Shown here: positions 30,805 through 49,193 of the stretch, one piece after another | How the letters are laid out: each line of letters begins with the position of its first letter | Position numbering within the stretch: position 1 is the first letter of the stretch | NCBI GenBank assembly: GCA_001586965.3 | Contig: LUCW03001496.1 | Span: 80,001 to 132,500 of the forward strand | Reading direction: 5' to 3' | Source of the DNA: Sphaeroforma sirkka | Taxonomy: Eukaryota; Opisthokonta; Ichthyosporea; Ichthyophonida | DNA length: 52,500 bases | Translations under genes and position numbers: made by a program | Notes under the pieces: generated by a model | What the model was told of the DNA's origin: nothing | The model's input: the letters and a program-made list of their open reading frames with translations, nothing else | Database searches by the model: none

Positions 30805-33678
30805 CCGTATCGCTTGATCTGGTTCTGTTCACAATCAGTACAGCGTCGGTATACTTCACGTATGGTTTCTTTCAGCGCCGGGTGATCAAGCCCTGCACGA
30901 ATAGCCATTTTATAAGTATGCTCATATGCTCGATGCGTTAAATTATGTATAATTTTAACTCTACTTTCGAGCTCCTCTAAGTCAGTCAGATTCTGCGTAA
31001 CGCTGGCTGGATGAACCATAGTCCTGTTGGAAAGGGCAACCTCAGTATCAGGAGGGGTAGAGTCCTGAGATACATAAGTGACAACATTGGATTGTTGAAG
31101 TATCTTCTTCAGTTGTTTCGCAACTCCTGGCTGTTCTTTAAGCAGCGCTTTAAGTAGTTGAGTGCGAGCTTCAGGTTCTCTTAGAGTTTTGAGTCTTTGA
31201 TCCATGGCCTTAGCTAGTTCCATGTTTTTACGATCTAATGCCGTTTCAATCGGCATTACCTCGACTGCAATCTTGTTGGGTGCATGTGTTGTACGAGTCT
31301 TGAGCTTTTGTTCAAACTCTTTAGACTCCTCTAGTTTAGCTAAGAATTCGGTTGAGGGTTTCCACTTAGTGGTACCTGCAGGACCGATGCGACAAACAAT
31401 GGTGTGTTTCCAAGGCGTCTTCTTAATAGAATAGGATCCCTGATACAAAAACGTGTCGGTTTCACGGTCGACATAAATAGGTTCGCCTTGAATCATATTA
31501 ATTAAATCACGTATCCATGGGTCGGAGTTACGTAAGGGACAACACAGCGTAATGGTAGATTTAGTAATATTAACATAATTTAACAACTGTGCGATAAGTT
31601 GACAAGGTGGGTTAGCCCACGCATTATGCTTTGATAAGTCAAGAGGATGAGTCAACGACCTATATTCAGAAACCTGTTTGTTATGTTCTGCGGCGAACAT
31701 AGCAACAGTAAATGGACCCCATCGTGATTGAGCGAGGTTAAACCATTTCTTATTTAGCATCCAATCGGTTGCTAATAACTCCTTGACTGTTTTCTGGTAG
31801 TCGGGCACAAGTCGAGAGAGCATGTCAGGAAGATGGTTATGTATTCCTGGTATGTGTGTTATATTAAAAGCGAACTTGGCAATAATGTCATGCCAGCGGC
31901 TCACCAACTGTGAATCAGGGTTCATATCTTTTAAGTATGTTAAAGACTTTTGATCACAGGCGACAGTAAAGTAACTTCCATAAAGGTAGTCTTTAAACTG
32001 TCTTAGCGCAGTAACTATAGCAAGGAGCTCTTGTTTAACGGTAGGGTAATTCCGTTGACTCTTATTATAACTCTTGCTAAAGAATTGTATGTAGCGCGGT
32101 TTACCATTTATCGTTTGGTAAAGCACTCCACCTACCGCTCGATCTGAAGCGTCGGTTGCTACTTGGAATGGGACACCATCCACAGGGTCTGCATGATGGG
32201 TGCGTCCATTACTTTACTTTTTTGACTAGTTTAAATGCATCATCACATTCTTTAGTCCAAAGCTTTTCCAAAGGTCCTTTGTGCAGCCGTAGGTGACTGA
32301 AAGGCTTTAAGTAATGAGAAAGATGCGGTACCGAATCCGAGAAGAAGTTAACAAACCCACACACAGAGTTCACATCTCTTCCAGTAATTGGTGTTGATAA
32401 ATCCAACAGAAACTGTTTCTTGCCAGGATCAATTTCTACCCCTGCTGCAGATACTTTGTAGCCAAGTAAGTGTATAGTATCTTTAGCAAAAGAACACTTG
32501 TCTTCGTTAATCTTAAGTTTAGCATGATTAAGTCGCTTTAAGACTTCTTTAACGAGTTTAGCATGTTCATGTGCTGTCTTTGTAAAGATAACTATATCAT
32601 CTAAATAGACTGATACGTTATACGACAGGTCCGCAAATAGTTCCATCATAACTTGTTGGAAGAAAGAAGGTAACATGTGTAAGCCTTCAGGTGCACCTTT
32701 AAACTGGTACTTCTTACCTTGCCAAGTAAAGGAAAAGTATTTCCTATGAGGCTCATATATCTGTAGTTGATGGAATGCAGCTTTTAAGTCTATCTTGGAA
32801 AAGATAGTCGCACCCTCCATTTTGCGTAGTATCTCGCTTATCTTAGGTAAGGGAAAACTATGTTGCGGAATTAGTTTGTTGATTGGCGACAGGTCTAGTA
32901 CTACTCTTGTTTTACTAAACGTTCCATCAAATTTATATTGATCGACCGCTAAGAGAGCTAAGTTAACTGGGGTTGCATCATAATTGATTTCAATTAGACC
33001 CTGTTTTAACCAATCTTCGATTTGGGTTTTGACAACGTCTTTGTGTCTCCAACTCACGTAGTTATGTGAAGGACACTTTAACTTAGAGAAGTCGACGTTT
33101 GTTAAGTCAAGTCTAACGTACCCATTAGAGAACTTAAACATACACCAGTCAGTTATTGCAATCTTCCTGTTTTGTATAATTAAGTCCATAATTATATTGG
33201 TGAAGTGCGGAATCATATCCTTTGCTTCACCTTCCGGAGGTTTAGGTATCTTTAACATATTATCATCTGACTGATCTTTATTCGGGTCTAGCCCATTAGG
33301 CAGACCAGTGAGTGTTATACCTAAACTGAGAAGATCAGTCATACCTATAATTAAATCGTATTTCTGAGACATGTCAGTAACGATTAGGTGAGTCTTCACT
33401 TCTCTTCTATCTGACAGCATTATGTGTGCATAGTCAATGGATTGTTCGCAAGTAGTAACTTTGCCATTTCCCAAGATTAAATCAGTTGTTTCGTTATGGA
33501 CAGCCATATCTGTAGCGTAGGCTACTCGGCATGAGATAGCAGAGACTTCAGCCCCTGGATCAAATAGTGCCATAACTTTTTTTTCTCCATTTACGAAAAC
33601 TGTTTGAAAGATACGTTCATCTCCTTTGGTATAGATTTTATTGAACATTTTCTCATAATCTTGCTCTAGTGCGCACAT
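30783..33678 (-). pseudogene. Gypsy pol: protease, RT, RNase H, Dam-like segment
   Basis: 32209-33678: aspartic protease with ALFDPGAEVSAIS (Pro in place of the usual Ser/Thr of the D-[ST]-G triad), then RT with VVLDLSPINKLI, FSKIDLKAAFHQL and active site YLDDIV. A frameshift near 32200 leads into 30783-32183: RNase H (QVATDASDRAVGG, FFSKSYNKSQRNYP, ACDQKSLTYL), then KRYGWAPL and an HHCC finger end at the integrase border. Between RNase H and the finger lies about 200 residues with WGPFTVAMFAAEHN and AWANPPCQLIAQLL, as in the older gypsy relic. Confidence 0.88.
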
Positions 33679-33878
33679 ATGGTACTGTCAATGCTTAACT
33701 TGGACGTCTGGTAAGTCCTTGCAATCCTCTTTGTGCCAACCGTTAGTACCCTTGCAAGTAGCACACTCTTTCATATAGTGTCCAAAATCTGGCTTGCCTG
33801 GTGCAGCTACCATTCCACTTGCCATTACGTTTTGTGAGGTTGTAACCACACTTCTTGCAAGGCGCTCTCACCTTCTTA

Positions 33879-35675
33879 TCACCTTTCGGTTCGGTAGAAG
33901 TAGAGCCAGTACCCCCCTCCAGTAGTAGTGCGAGGTTTCTTAGTACTACGCGCAGTATTAGTCTCTACTGCGTTTCGCTTAGTGGGCTGGGTGTAGCTCG
34001 TGGTACTAAGTACTCTAGTAGAGGAATTGGTATGCTTGTGTACTATCTTCTCAAAGACAGACCAAAGCATAAATCGCAAATCACCATAGGCGATGATGTC
34101 AGCATTAACTTTCTTAAAGAGGTTAGCTCCCAGAGTCTCCATCATCTGACAAATTAATAAATATTCGCCAGTATAGGTACGACCACCCATCCGAGTATTC
34201 ATATGTGTCATATGAGCTAGAGCACCTCGAATAGTAGTATCGTTCGCAAAGAACTTGCGAGACTCTAGAAGTTCACGGTCACGTGCATCTTCAAAAAAAG
34301 GTGTTAAGTATATTATCACGCAACTGGTGCCAGGGTAGGGCTTTCCAGTTGGGCTCATGAGCCTTCAAGATAGTTCGCCATTCACCTGGCTCACAGAAAT
34401 GAATAAAGGCATTCATCATCTGCTTATCCCTAAGGCTGGCAGACTCCTTAAGTTGGTCGAAGGCCTTCAGTGTCTCCACTGTACTCTCATTAGTAGAGAA
34501 ATCGACCTCAGCCTGCGCGTTACCTATCTGCTTTATAAAGCTTGGTTCTAAGAGGCTCATGCTCAGTGCTACGGGCTGCTAGTGCCAAGATGGTGTCTAT
34601 TTCCTTTCTCTTGTTATCGATTAGATAGCGAATGTTATCCGCTTTCCTATCGTCAAGGTCAGAGTCATTCAATAGACGGTCCTCAAGGACTTGCATACCA
34701 GAGCGTACTAGCCTGAGACGAGTATGTCTGGTTCTCACTTCCTCATCCTCAGGATTAGAGCGGGAACTCTCTAACGAGGTACTGGTGTAGCGATTGCCAA
34801 AATCGTGATTACCAGGGTTAGTTGGCAAATGAGGGTCGATATTACGAGGATGGTAAGCCTCATCGAGTTCCATACGATCATATCCTCTGACAGGGTTAGG
34901 TTTGTCAAGAGGATGGTCGATGGTAGCATCAGAGCTATAGAGATTAAATTTTGAAATATTATCTCTCTCGCCAGTGGTAACTGGCTTAGTGGTAAACATA
35001 CTGGCTGGTAAACCAGTAGGTCTCGGGTTCGAAACCCGGCTATAGGAAGAATATCAGCCAAGTGGGACACGATAGAGGGGTTCACAACTGCTGCTGCCGC
35101 TAGCTCCTTCAAGAGCGCTTCAGTGCGGTTCAATTGGCGTCGAGATTGAGAGGATCCAACCACTCGTTGTCGAGCTATGGCGTCCTCAGCTTCGGCCCCA
35201 AGATTTGAGCTGAATGGAATGGCTTCTCCATCGATGGCGAAACCGAAATTTTCGGACAGGTCCAATACTTCCTTTTCACTCCGGATTTGTGCTGGAGTGT
35301 CCTTTAGATGTGGAGTTATAATGCCCCCGACATTCGTATCCACGAATTTTCCAGCCTTTCGACGTTTATCCCCAATATTTGACGGCACGTGGTCAGGGGG
35401 CAAGCTGGGGTCCTGAGCTTCACTCCTAGGTGATACACGACGCTGGCGAGCCTTTCCGCGGTAGTAGATACCTCTTCTTCCAAGGCTTTAGGATCCGACG
35501 AGTCATCCTCAGAATAATCCTCTGTACCAACCTCAGAATTTGCTTCCCCAACAGTATCCTCGGCAGGCTCAACTCCAGACAGGCTAGGTGTTTCCACAGG
35601 GACCTCAGGAACCTCGGCAGGCTTAGCAGGCTTAGAGCTAGCGGCTCCCTTGCCTTTAGAAGTACCCTTAGCCAT
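33879..35675 (-). pseudogene. Gypsy gag, frameshifted
   Basis: Starts MAKGTSKGKG at 35675. The N-terminal part is Lys/Ala/Pro-rich then acidic. Coding continues in shifted frames: 34771-35403, 34520-34999 (many charged residues), 34291-34560 (LKESASLRDKQMMNAFIHF, capsid-like helices) and 33879-34358. A tRNA-like sequence at 34976-35047 sits exactly where two frames change over. A zinc-knuckle-like CKKCGYNLTKRNGKWNGSC follows near 33800-33870. Confidence 0.7.
34976..35047 (+). tRNA. tRNA-like sequence antisense in gypsy gag (pseudo-tRNA)
   Basis: A perfect A-box-like TGGCTTAGTGG (34982-34992) and B-box GGTTCGAAACC (35026-35036) lie 33 bp apart. A 5-bp anticodon-type stem ACTGG/CCAGT (35000-35017) encloses an 8-base loop, one base too long. 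The T arm TCGGG-TTCGAAA-CCCGG is good with one wobble. The 3' acceptor side CTATAGG has no matching 5' strand. It is tRNA-derived rather than a working tRNA; the anticodon arm recalls tRNA-Thr types. Confidence 0.55.
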
Positions 35676-35754
35676 AGTATTTGCTGGATAGTAAATCGAT
35701 GTCAGACAGTCTAGAAGCAGTACACTACTGTAACTACTATTTAACTGAAAAATA

Positions 35755-36349
35755 TGTAAACTTCGATGGAAATTACTAGGTTTCAAACTATATTAAACTA
35801 AAATACAATTTAGTCAGTTAGGATTTAGCAGTGGTAGCTTGTGTAAGAATGATCGGGACTGCCTCTTGTTAAGAGCCTAAATATCCTCGATCACACAGGG
35901 CGTACCTCTAGCTGTTCTTTATTGAATAATTTTCACTAGAAGTACTAAGTGTTCATGACCACTTGCCTATTTTGTAAATAGACATAATAACGTAAGTCAC
36001 GTTAATACATTAGCTGATATAAATAAAGTTCCATCTGAAGAAAAGTTAAAAAAAGAAAAAGACTTATTGGATTTTGGAGATTGGCGGGAGGACCAAAATC
36101 TATAAGTAGTAGTTCGGAGATTATAAAATTTAGTTTATAATATCCTACATCTACTAATGTCTCAAATAGGTCCAAGTAGATGAGTCATACCAAATACTCA
36201 GGCTATTGGAGCCATCAAAGTGAATTTAGAACACTTTGGAAATATTGGAAAAAGAGCTTGTACTAAATTATTTAAAATACAAATAAAAACCAATGTATTA
36301 TCTCAATTGATCTTGATATTTTAGACTGACCGGAGGCCGTATTTCTACA
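35755..36349 (-). repeat. 5' LTR of the gypsy element
   Basis: Minus orientation, 595 bp. gag starts 79 bp after it. The sequence after the LTR (TATTTTTCAGTTAAATAG, minus strand) is not an obvious tRNA primer site. Confidence 0.92.
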
Positions 36350-36353
36350 CGCA

Positions 36354-37030
36354 GCACATATAAAAAGAACACGAACTGTTCAAAAGGTGTCAATGCGCGC
36401 GTGCCCGTTCGGTTTCCAGGCACATAGCTGCTTTTGGTTGTAGAATTTTGTGGCGACGATTCTTTTTCATCTTCAGTGTTCTTGCTTCTGGCCATGTCTT
36501 TGGCTACTAAACCCTTACATCGCTTAACACACACGGCATCCCATAACTGTAAACTCTCGCATCTGCCTTTATAGTTAATTATCTTAAATAATTGTTCTAC
36601 TAGCTCAAAGCGTTTCTCCCCAAGGTATTTCAAACATTTGCTGTCACTATCTCTGCAAGTGTTTATGAATGCTGATGGCTTATGTGTTATCACGGCTGTC
36701 TGTTCCAGTGTGAGCATCTGAAGTTCATGAACAGTACGATGGAATGGTGTTATTTCAGTGTTTCTTCCACTGTTCGTAGCCGTGAGTATTCCATTATCAC
36801 GTAAGAACCGCATGCAAGCTCGGTCAGAAGGTGTAGTTGTAGATCTAGACGTTGTTTTCGGTTGTAAGTGAACTGGAGTAAACGACGGCATAACCCCGGG
36901 TACGAGAGTCTTTCATTTCTCATTGTTCTTAATGTATTCAGTGGGGAAGTGGCGATTAGCAATGCGATACTTCCTTTCTGATGTGTGATCGTTTAAGTCG
37001 GATTTGATCTGTTTCTTTTCCTTCTGATCG
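36354..37030 (-). pseudogene. Harbinger-type DDE transposase, 5' part with THAP remnant
   Basis: On the minus strand a THAP-like C-terminal half is visible near 36890-36990 (NRHF ... KTLVPGVMPSF), with one TGA just before KTLVPG. The frame then runs through MPSFTPVHLQP to LTPFEQFVFFLYVLR, where the gypsy LTR begins. The Cys-x-Cys half of the THAP motif is not found before the TIR, so it is lost, or provided by an unseen exon. Removing the gypsy element and one CGCA joins LYVLR directly to YMRAKMAK in the 3' part, in frame. Confidence 0.8.
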
Positions 37031-37044
37031 CGCACAACTATTTC

Positions 37045-37246
37045 TAGTCTAATTAGGCTATACAGTGCTACGACCCACGTCGTATGCGTGTTAGGTAGCG
37101 ATACTAACGCTGTGACTGTAGGTGAGGTGTGTTGTAGGTGTATTTATGTGTGTTTGTGTGTGTTTTTTACTTTTCTTGGAAAATGTCAGAAAAAACGTGT
37201 TTTTGGCCCCGACGGTCTTGAGGCTTATATTCCGAAAGATTTTCTC
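37045..37246. repeat. Right TIR of the Harbinger-type element
   Basis: Inverted copy of 24478-24673, ending GAAAGATTTTCTC before TA. Mismatches to the left TIR are few and scattered. Confidence 0.93.
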
Positions 37247-37269
37247 TAACTAGATAGTAATATCTTTTA

Positions 37270-38200
37270 TGAATTTTACTCTAGGACCTGCTATGATCCC
37301 TTACAATCTATCACAGCCGCATTTCTAGGCGACAGAGTCCAAGTGGACACCATTGGGCCACTACTGGACTCAAACAGAGGACACACATATGTGCTAGTAT
37401 GGCTAGATGTGCACTCATCATATGTCATACTACGACCAATGATGGACAAATCAGCGGCTACTATAGCACGTACGCTGCTACCAATCATTTGCGAACACGG
37501 GTTCCCACAAATCATACAGACTGACCAAGGCACTGAATATGTTAATGGCATACTTTCAAAAGTCGTTGAGCAAGCGCCGACAAAACATATCGACTATCGG
37601 CGTACCAACCTAGAGTCTTAGGCGCGAACGAACGATCAGATACAGACCTCGTACCACTGCTACGGAGATACGTTGAACAAAATCCAGGTAACTGGTGTTC
37701 ACGACTTCCTTTCATACAGATGGGCCACAATCTGCAGACACAAGTCACCGAGATTTAATGTGAACATTGGTCGGACATAATCAACACACGGACTACAACA
37801 CACCAGCGAACGCACCCAGTACAACAGTATCCTGGGAAGAGCGACTGCAGCATTTGGAAGAAGCCATTAGGCCACAAATAGACTGCAATGCTGCACAATA
37901 TCACGAGAAGATACGCGCAGCATACGACCGAAAATACCAAAAGAAGTATGTACACTTCCAGGAAGAGGACATTGTCATGGTCCGCTATATCAAAGTGGAT
38001 GACAGCACCATTGACGGACCATATAAAATTGTATGCAGGGAGGGCAACAGGTATATATCTGTAATAAAGCCCCGAATTTCTAACTCGGTCAATGATAAGC
38101 TAATTGGACTCGTAAAAAAAGACCAATGCTCAGGAAGCATTTACTTGCAACAATCACGTACAACCAACCGAGGAGGCTCAGTTCTCCTCAATAGTCGACC
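37270..38200 (+). pseudogene. Ty3/gypsy integrase fragment, plus strand, decayed
   Basis: Integrase core: VQVDTIGPL with the first Asp, VLVWLDVHSSYVI, GFPQIIQTDQGTEYVNG with the second Asp. A stop (TAG) follows at about 37619. A second frame (37767-38339) carries the C-terminal part: IRAAYDRKYQKKYVHFQEEDIVMVRY and GPYKIV. The HHCC finger and the rest of pol are missing, cut at the Harbinger insertion. A different lineage from the nested gypsy. Confidence 0.85.
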
Positions 38201-38730
38201 ACAGGCCGTCAGGAGTACCTACTGTATTGGACAGATGGTGAGCGTACCTGGACGCATGAATCAGACATCGCAGGTGCTGATGTTCTTACACTATACCGTC
38301 AACGCACTCGACGCAAACGAAGGCAATCAAGGCCAATGAAATCAACAGCAACGAGCACTGATAGAAGATCAGCGAGCAACAGAAAGCGCACGAGGCGGGG
38401 GACCTAAGCAAGTCTCACTGATACCAACGGACACTCCCACTATTCTCGCCTTGAATCATGTTTCGCCCACATACCAGAGGGATAAGGACCAAAGTCTCGG
38501 TTGTAGAGCCACCGTTGAGATGCGTTTTCTTATGCCAAGTTGAAATCAACCGAGAGCACCGGTCAAGACCGACTCCGATGAGCGTGGTAGAGAACTCCCG
38601 TCATAGTATAAATTCAAAAAGGACACATGTAAGCTTACATAATGGTGGCAGGTTTTTCATCTTATGCCCCCTAAGGGACAAGTTTTCCCTGTACAAAAAC
38701 ACCAACCCCTGGATAATCTAATACTGTAAA
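38201..38730. other. Tail of the gypsy fragment or spacer, unassigned
   Basis: An 87-codon open frame at 38458-38721 without recognisable motifs. Probably downstream retroelement sequence. Confidence 0.4.
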
Positions 38731-39042
38731 ATGTCACTTTCTACTCCTACGCAGGCTAAGAAGCATAAAGTTGGGGGGTCTGTAGCAAAGTTTATGTCCC
38801 AAAGGGTCGCGGGCGAGCGACAACTACTGCAAGGTGCGGATTCATCCAACTGGCAGGCTTTGGAGTATCAACATTCCATGAGAGATCAGCTTCCGACGCT
38901 GTATATAGTTGCGCTTATATCATTTAGCGTTTTATTTACTTCTTGTCGATCCGAAAGTATCTTTTCTCTGAGCAGAGATGTTCTAGATGAGAAAAGAAAG
39001 CATCTGTTCAAGAGTATGTCTTTGTGCGTTCGTGCTGTGTGA
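38731..39042 (+). pseudogene. hAT transposase C-terminal (dimerisation) relic
   Basis: 103 codons ending with LPTLYIVALISFSV...SCRSESIFSLSRDVLDEKRKHL, which follows the hAT C-terminal pattern of a hydrophobic helix, S-x-x-S-E-x-x-F-S and the L-x-x-x-R-x-x-L motif. No catalytic region is present upstream. Residues 1-30 are unrelated, so the Met at 38731 is probably not a true start. Confidence 0.7.
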
Positions 39043-39764
39043 CTTGTGCTTGGATGTCGCTTATTTAATTATACCTTTTTGGTTCATATTGTAAGCCAAC
39101 ACTAGTAATTCCACCTTTGCCAAGTTCAGTTTTGAAGAAGGGAATTTTCATCTCCTGCCGTCGCTCTCCGAATTGATAAATGCTCGTGAAGTTGAAGGTA
39201 AAGTTTGAAGCCCTTTCAATAAAACTTGTAGCAGAATCAAAGCTATTCAGAAAAATCGTTCATTGTACACTTGTAGCTTTGCAATCTAATAGAGTCTCTT
39301 ATATAGGAGGATACTGTCAGTTTGCCGTACCAATTGGCGACTACGAGTCGTCTAACTTGGTTGCTACTCTTCATTATTGGTATCTGACTGATCGTTTGAT
39401 TTACTGTCAGAATAAGATAGCCAAATTGTATTCCTCGCTCAATAGCTATCGAGAGATTTGATCCCATGACCGTGACAATTGCGATCCAGATGTTCTTGTA
39501 CACAGTTCCATATCTTATCATAAGATCGAATAGATGTCGTTGCCAGGCGAAATGCACTCGCTACATTCACTTGCATTACAGACGAAGGCAAGAGATAAGC
39601 ACAAATACCCTATCACCTCCATATATCTCTGTACTAAATTTATTTACGACTCTCAGTTCTAAGTTTTCGCATCGAATATACTTCCCTCGGTAGATCGACT
39701 GCGCCTATCGCTAACGAACCTAAACCCAAACTCGGTTCTATTTATATCGTTCTCTAGTTGTGGT
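39043..39764. other. Spacer downstream of the MFS gene
   Basis: No gene recognised; only frames of about 75-105 codons in both strands without motifs. Confidence 0.5.
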
Positions 39765-48078
<8,314 letters not shown>

Positions 48079-48936
48079 ATTGAGCTATACACGCAGATAT
48101 ATCAGAATACAGTTATGCTAGCCATGTATTGTGTTGTACACACAGGAGATATATATTCAGATTATAGGTATACTAGCCATGGATTGCACTTATATGTACA
48201 CAGATATATCAAAATACAGGTGTAAGATAGCCATGTACCACAGTATGAAGGTAGTGGTGAGATGCGAACGCGAATGCGTGGCTTCTATGTTGTCCGCGTT
48301 AATATTTATCCATTCGCGTGGCTTCTATGTTGTCTGCGTTATTATTTATCCATGAACGGTTGTGTACATATTTATATACATGCGAGAGGGATCCAACAGT
48401 TGCCAAACTGTACTACTTTAGGAGTGTGTACCTATGTAGGCTCGTAAAAAAAAAATAAGTAGGTTCAGGACTTCAGGAGGCTATGGTCAAATTAAGAGGA
48501 GGTTCAGGACTTATTCAGCAGGTTTTATGGTCAAAGTGTCATTGTAAGACTAAGATGTTTTTAGACTAAGATGTTTTTAACCCTAAACCCTAAAAACCAA
48601 AATGTGCAAGGATCGGGTCTCGAACCGATTCCACAGTCCAAAATTTGTCTGGTGATATTTTTGTCCGTATTATTCTACATATTATTCTTATTTTTAATAT
48701 ATATTTTTAAGAAAAAAAAACTAATGCACGCGAAAATGTAAGAAGACAGAGTGAGCACTGAGCAGACAGCGTTCGCCAAAATACACGAAAATGTAGCAAG
48801 TGAAACATCAAACATAACCTTTAGCCTTTTTTTTGAAGGATAAAGAAGACTACTATCTGTAAATCACAGCACGTACATAACAAGTACATACATACAGTGA
48901 ATATATACCCTCGTACGATTTCTCGTAGTCATCTAT
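48079..48936. other. MFS 5' flank, no gene recognised
   Basis: Contains a near-repeat (CTAGCCATG and ACACAGATATATC blocks at 48118-48235), a duplicated GCGTGGCTTCTATGTTGTC (48276 and 48318) and CCCTAAACCCTAAAAACC at 48581. The MFS promoter must be here but no core element stands out. Confidence 0.5.
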
Positions 48937-49193
48937 AATATCTTTTGAAGGCTATGGCTTTCTACTTTATTCAGTATATAGCACATAGGCCATAGGGGAT
49001 AATATCTTTTGAAGGCTATGGCTTTCTCTACTTTATTCAGTATATAGCACATAGGCCATAGGGGATAATATCTTTTGAAGGCTATGGCTTTCTACTTTAT
49101 TCAGTATATAGCACATAGGCCATAGGGGATAATATCTTTTGAAGGCTATGGCTTTCTACTTTATTCAGTATATAGCACATAGGCCATAGGGGA
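48937..49193. repeat. Four-unit 64-bp minisatellite
   Basis: Units start at 48937, 49000, 49066 and 49130 and read TAATATCTTTTGAAGGCTAT...GGCCATAGGGGA. Copies are nearly identical apart from one CT insertion in unit two. Confidence 0.93.

Larger units (their letters stand above)
28501..36349 (-). mobile_element. Full-length Ty3/gypsy (chromodomain-type) retrotransposon
   Basis: LTRs at 28501-29097 and 35755-36349 start TGTA and end TACA, and CGCA is repeated at 28497-28500 and 36350-36353. By eye the LTRs differ at about seven sites in 597 bp. Minus-strand order is gag, protease, RT, RNase H, Dam-like segment, integrase and chromodomain-like tail. It is inserted in the Harbinger transposase. 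Several frameshifts in gag and pol contrast with the near-identical LTRs. Confidence 0.93.
24478..37246. mobile_element. PIF/Harbinger (ISL2EU-like) DNA transposon with flap-nuclease cargo
   Basis: Long inverted repeats bound the element and TA dinucleotides flank it (24476-24477 and 37247-37248). It carries a FEN1/SAP nuclease gene on the plus strand (24764-26956) and a DDE transposase on the minus strand (stop at 26988). A gypsy element (28501-36349) and a 658-bp tandem duplication were added later; without them the transposon is about 4.3 kb. It landed in or beside an older gypsy element, whose integrase fragment starts just right of 37250. Confidence 0.88.

Noticed and set aside
31204-31434. 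Plus-strand ORFs over the gypsy pol (also 20398-20646, 35177-35714)
   Set aside because: Antisense shadows of pol and gag frames that have clear motifs on the minus strand.
48606-48655. Second tRNA-like arm (B-box GGTTCGAGACC on the minus strand)
   Set aside because: Only a T-arm-like hairpin with an 8-base loop; no A box or acceptor stem at the right spacing.
48937-49193. CRISPR-like or regulatory array
   Set aside because: Four head-to-tail copies of one 64-bp unit without spacers: an ordinary minisatellite.
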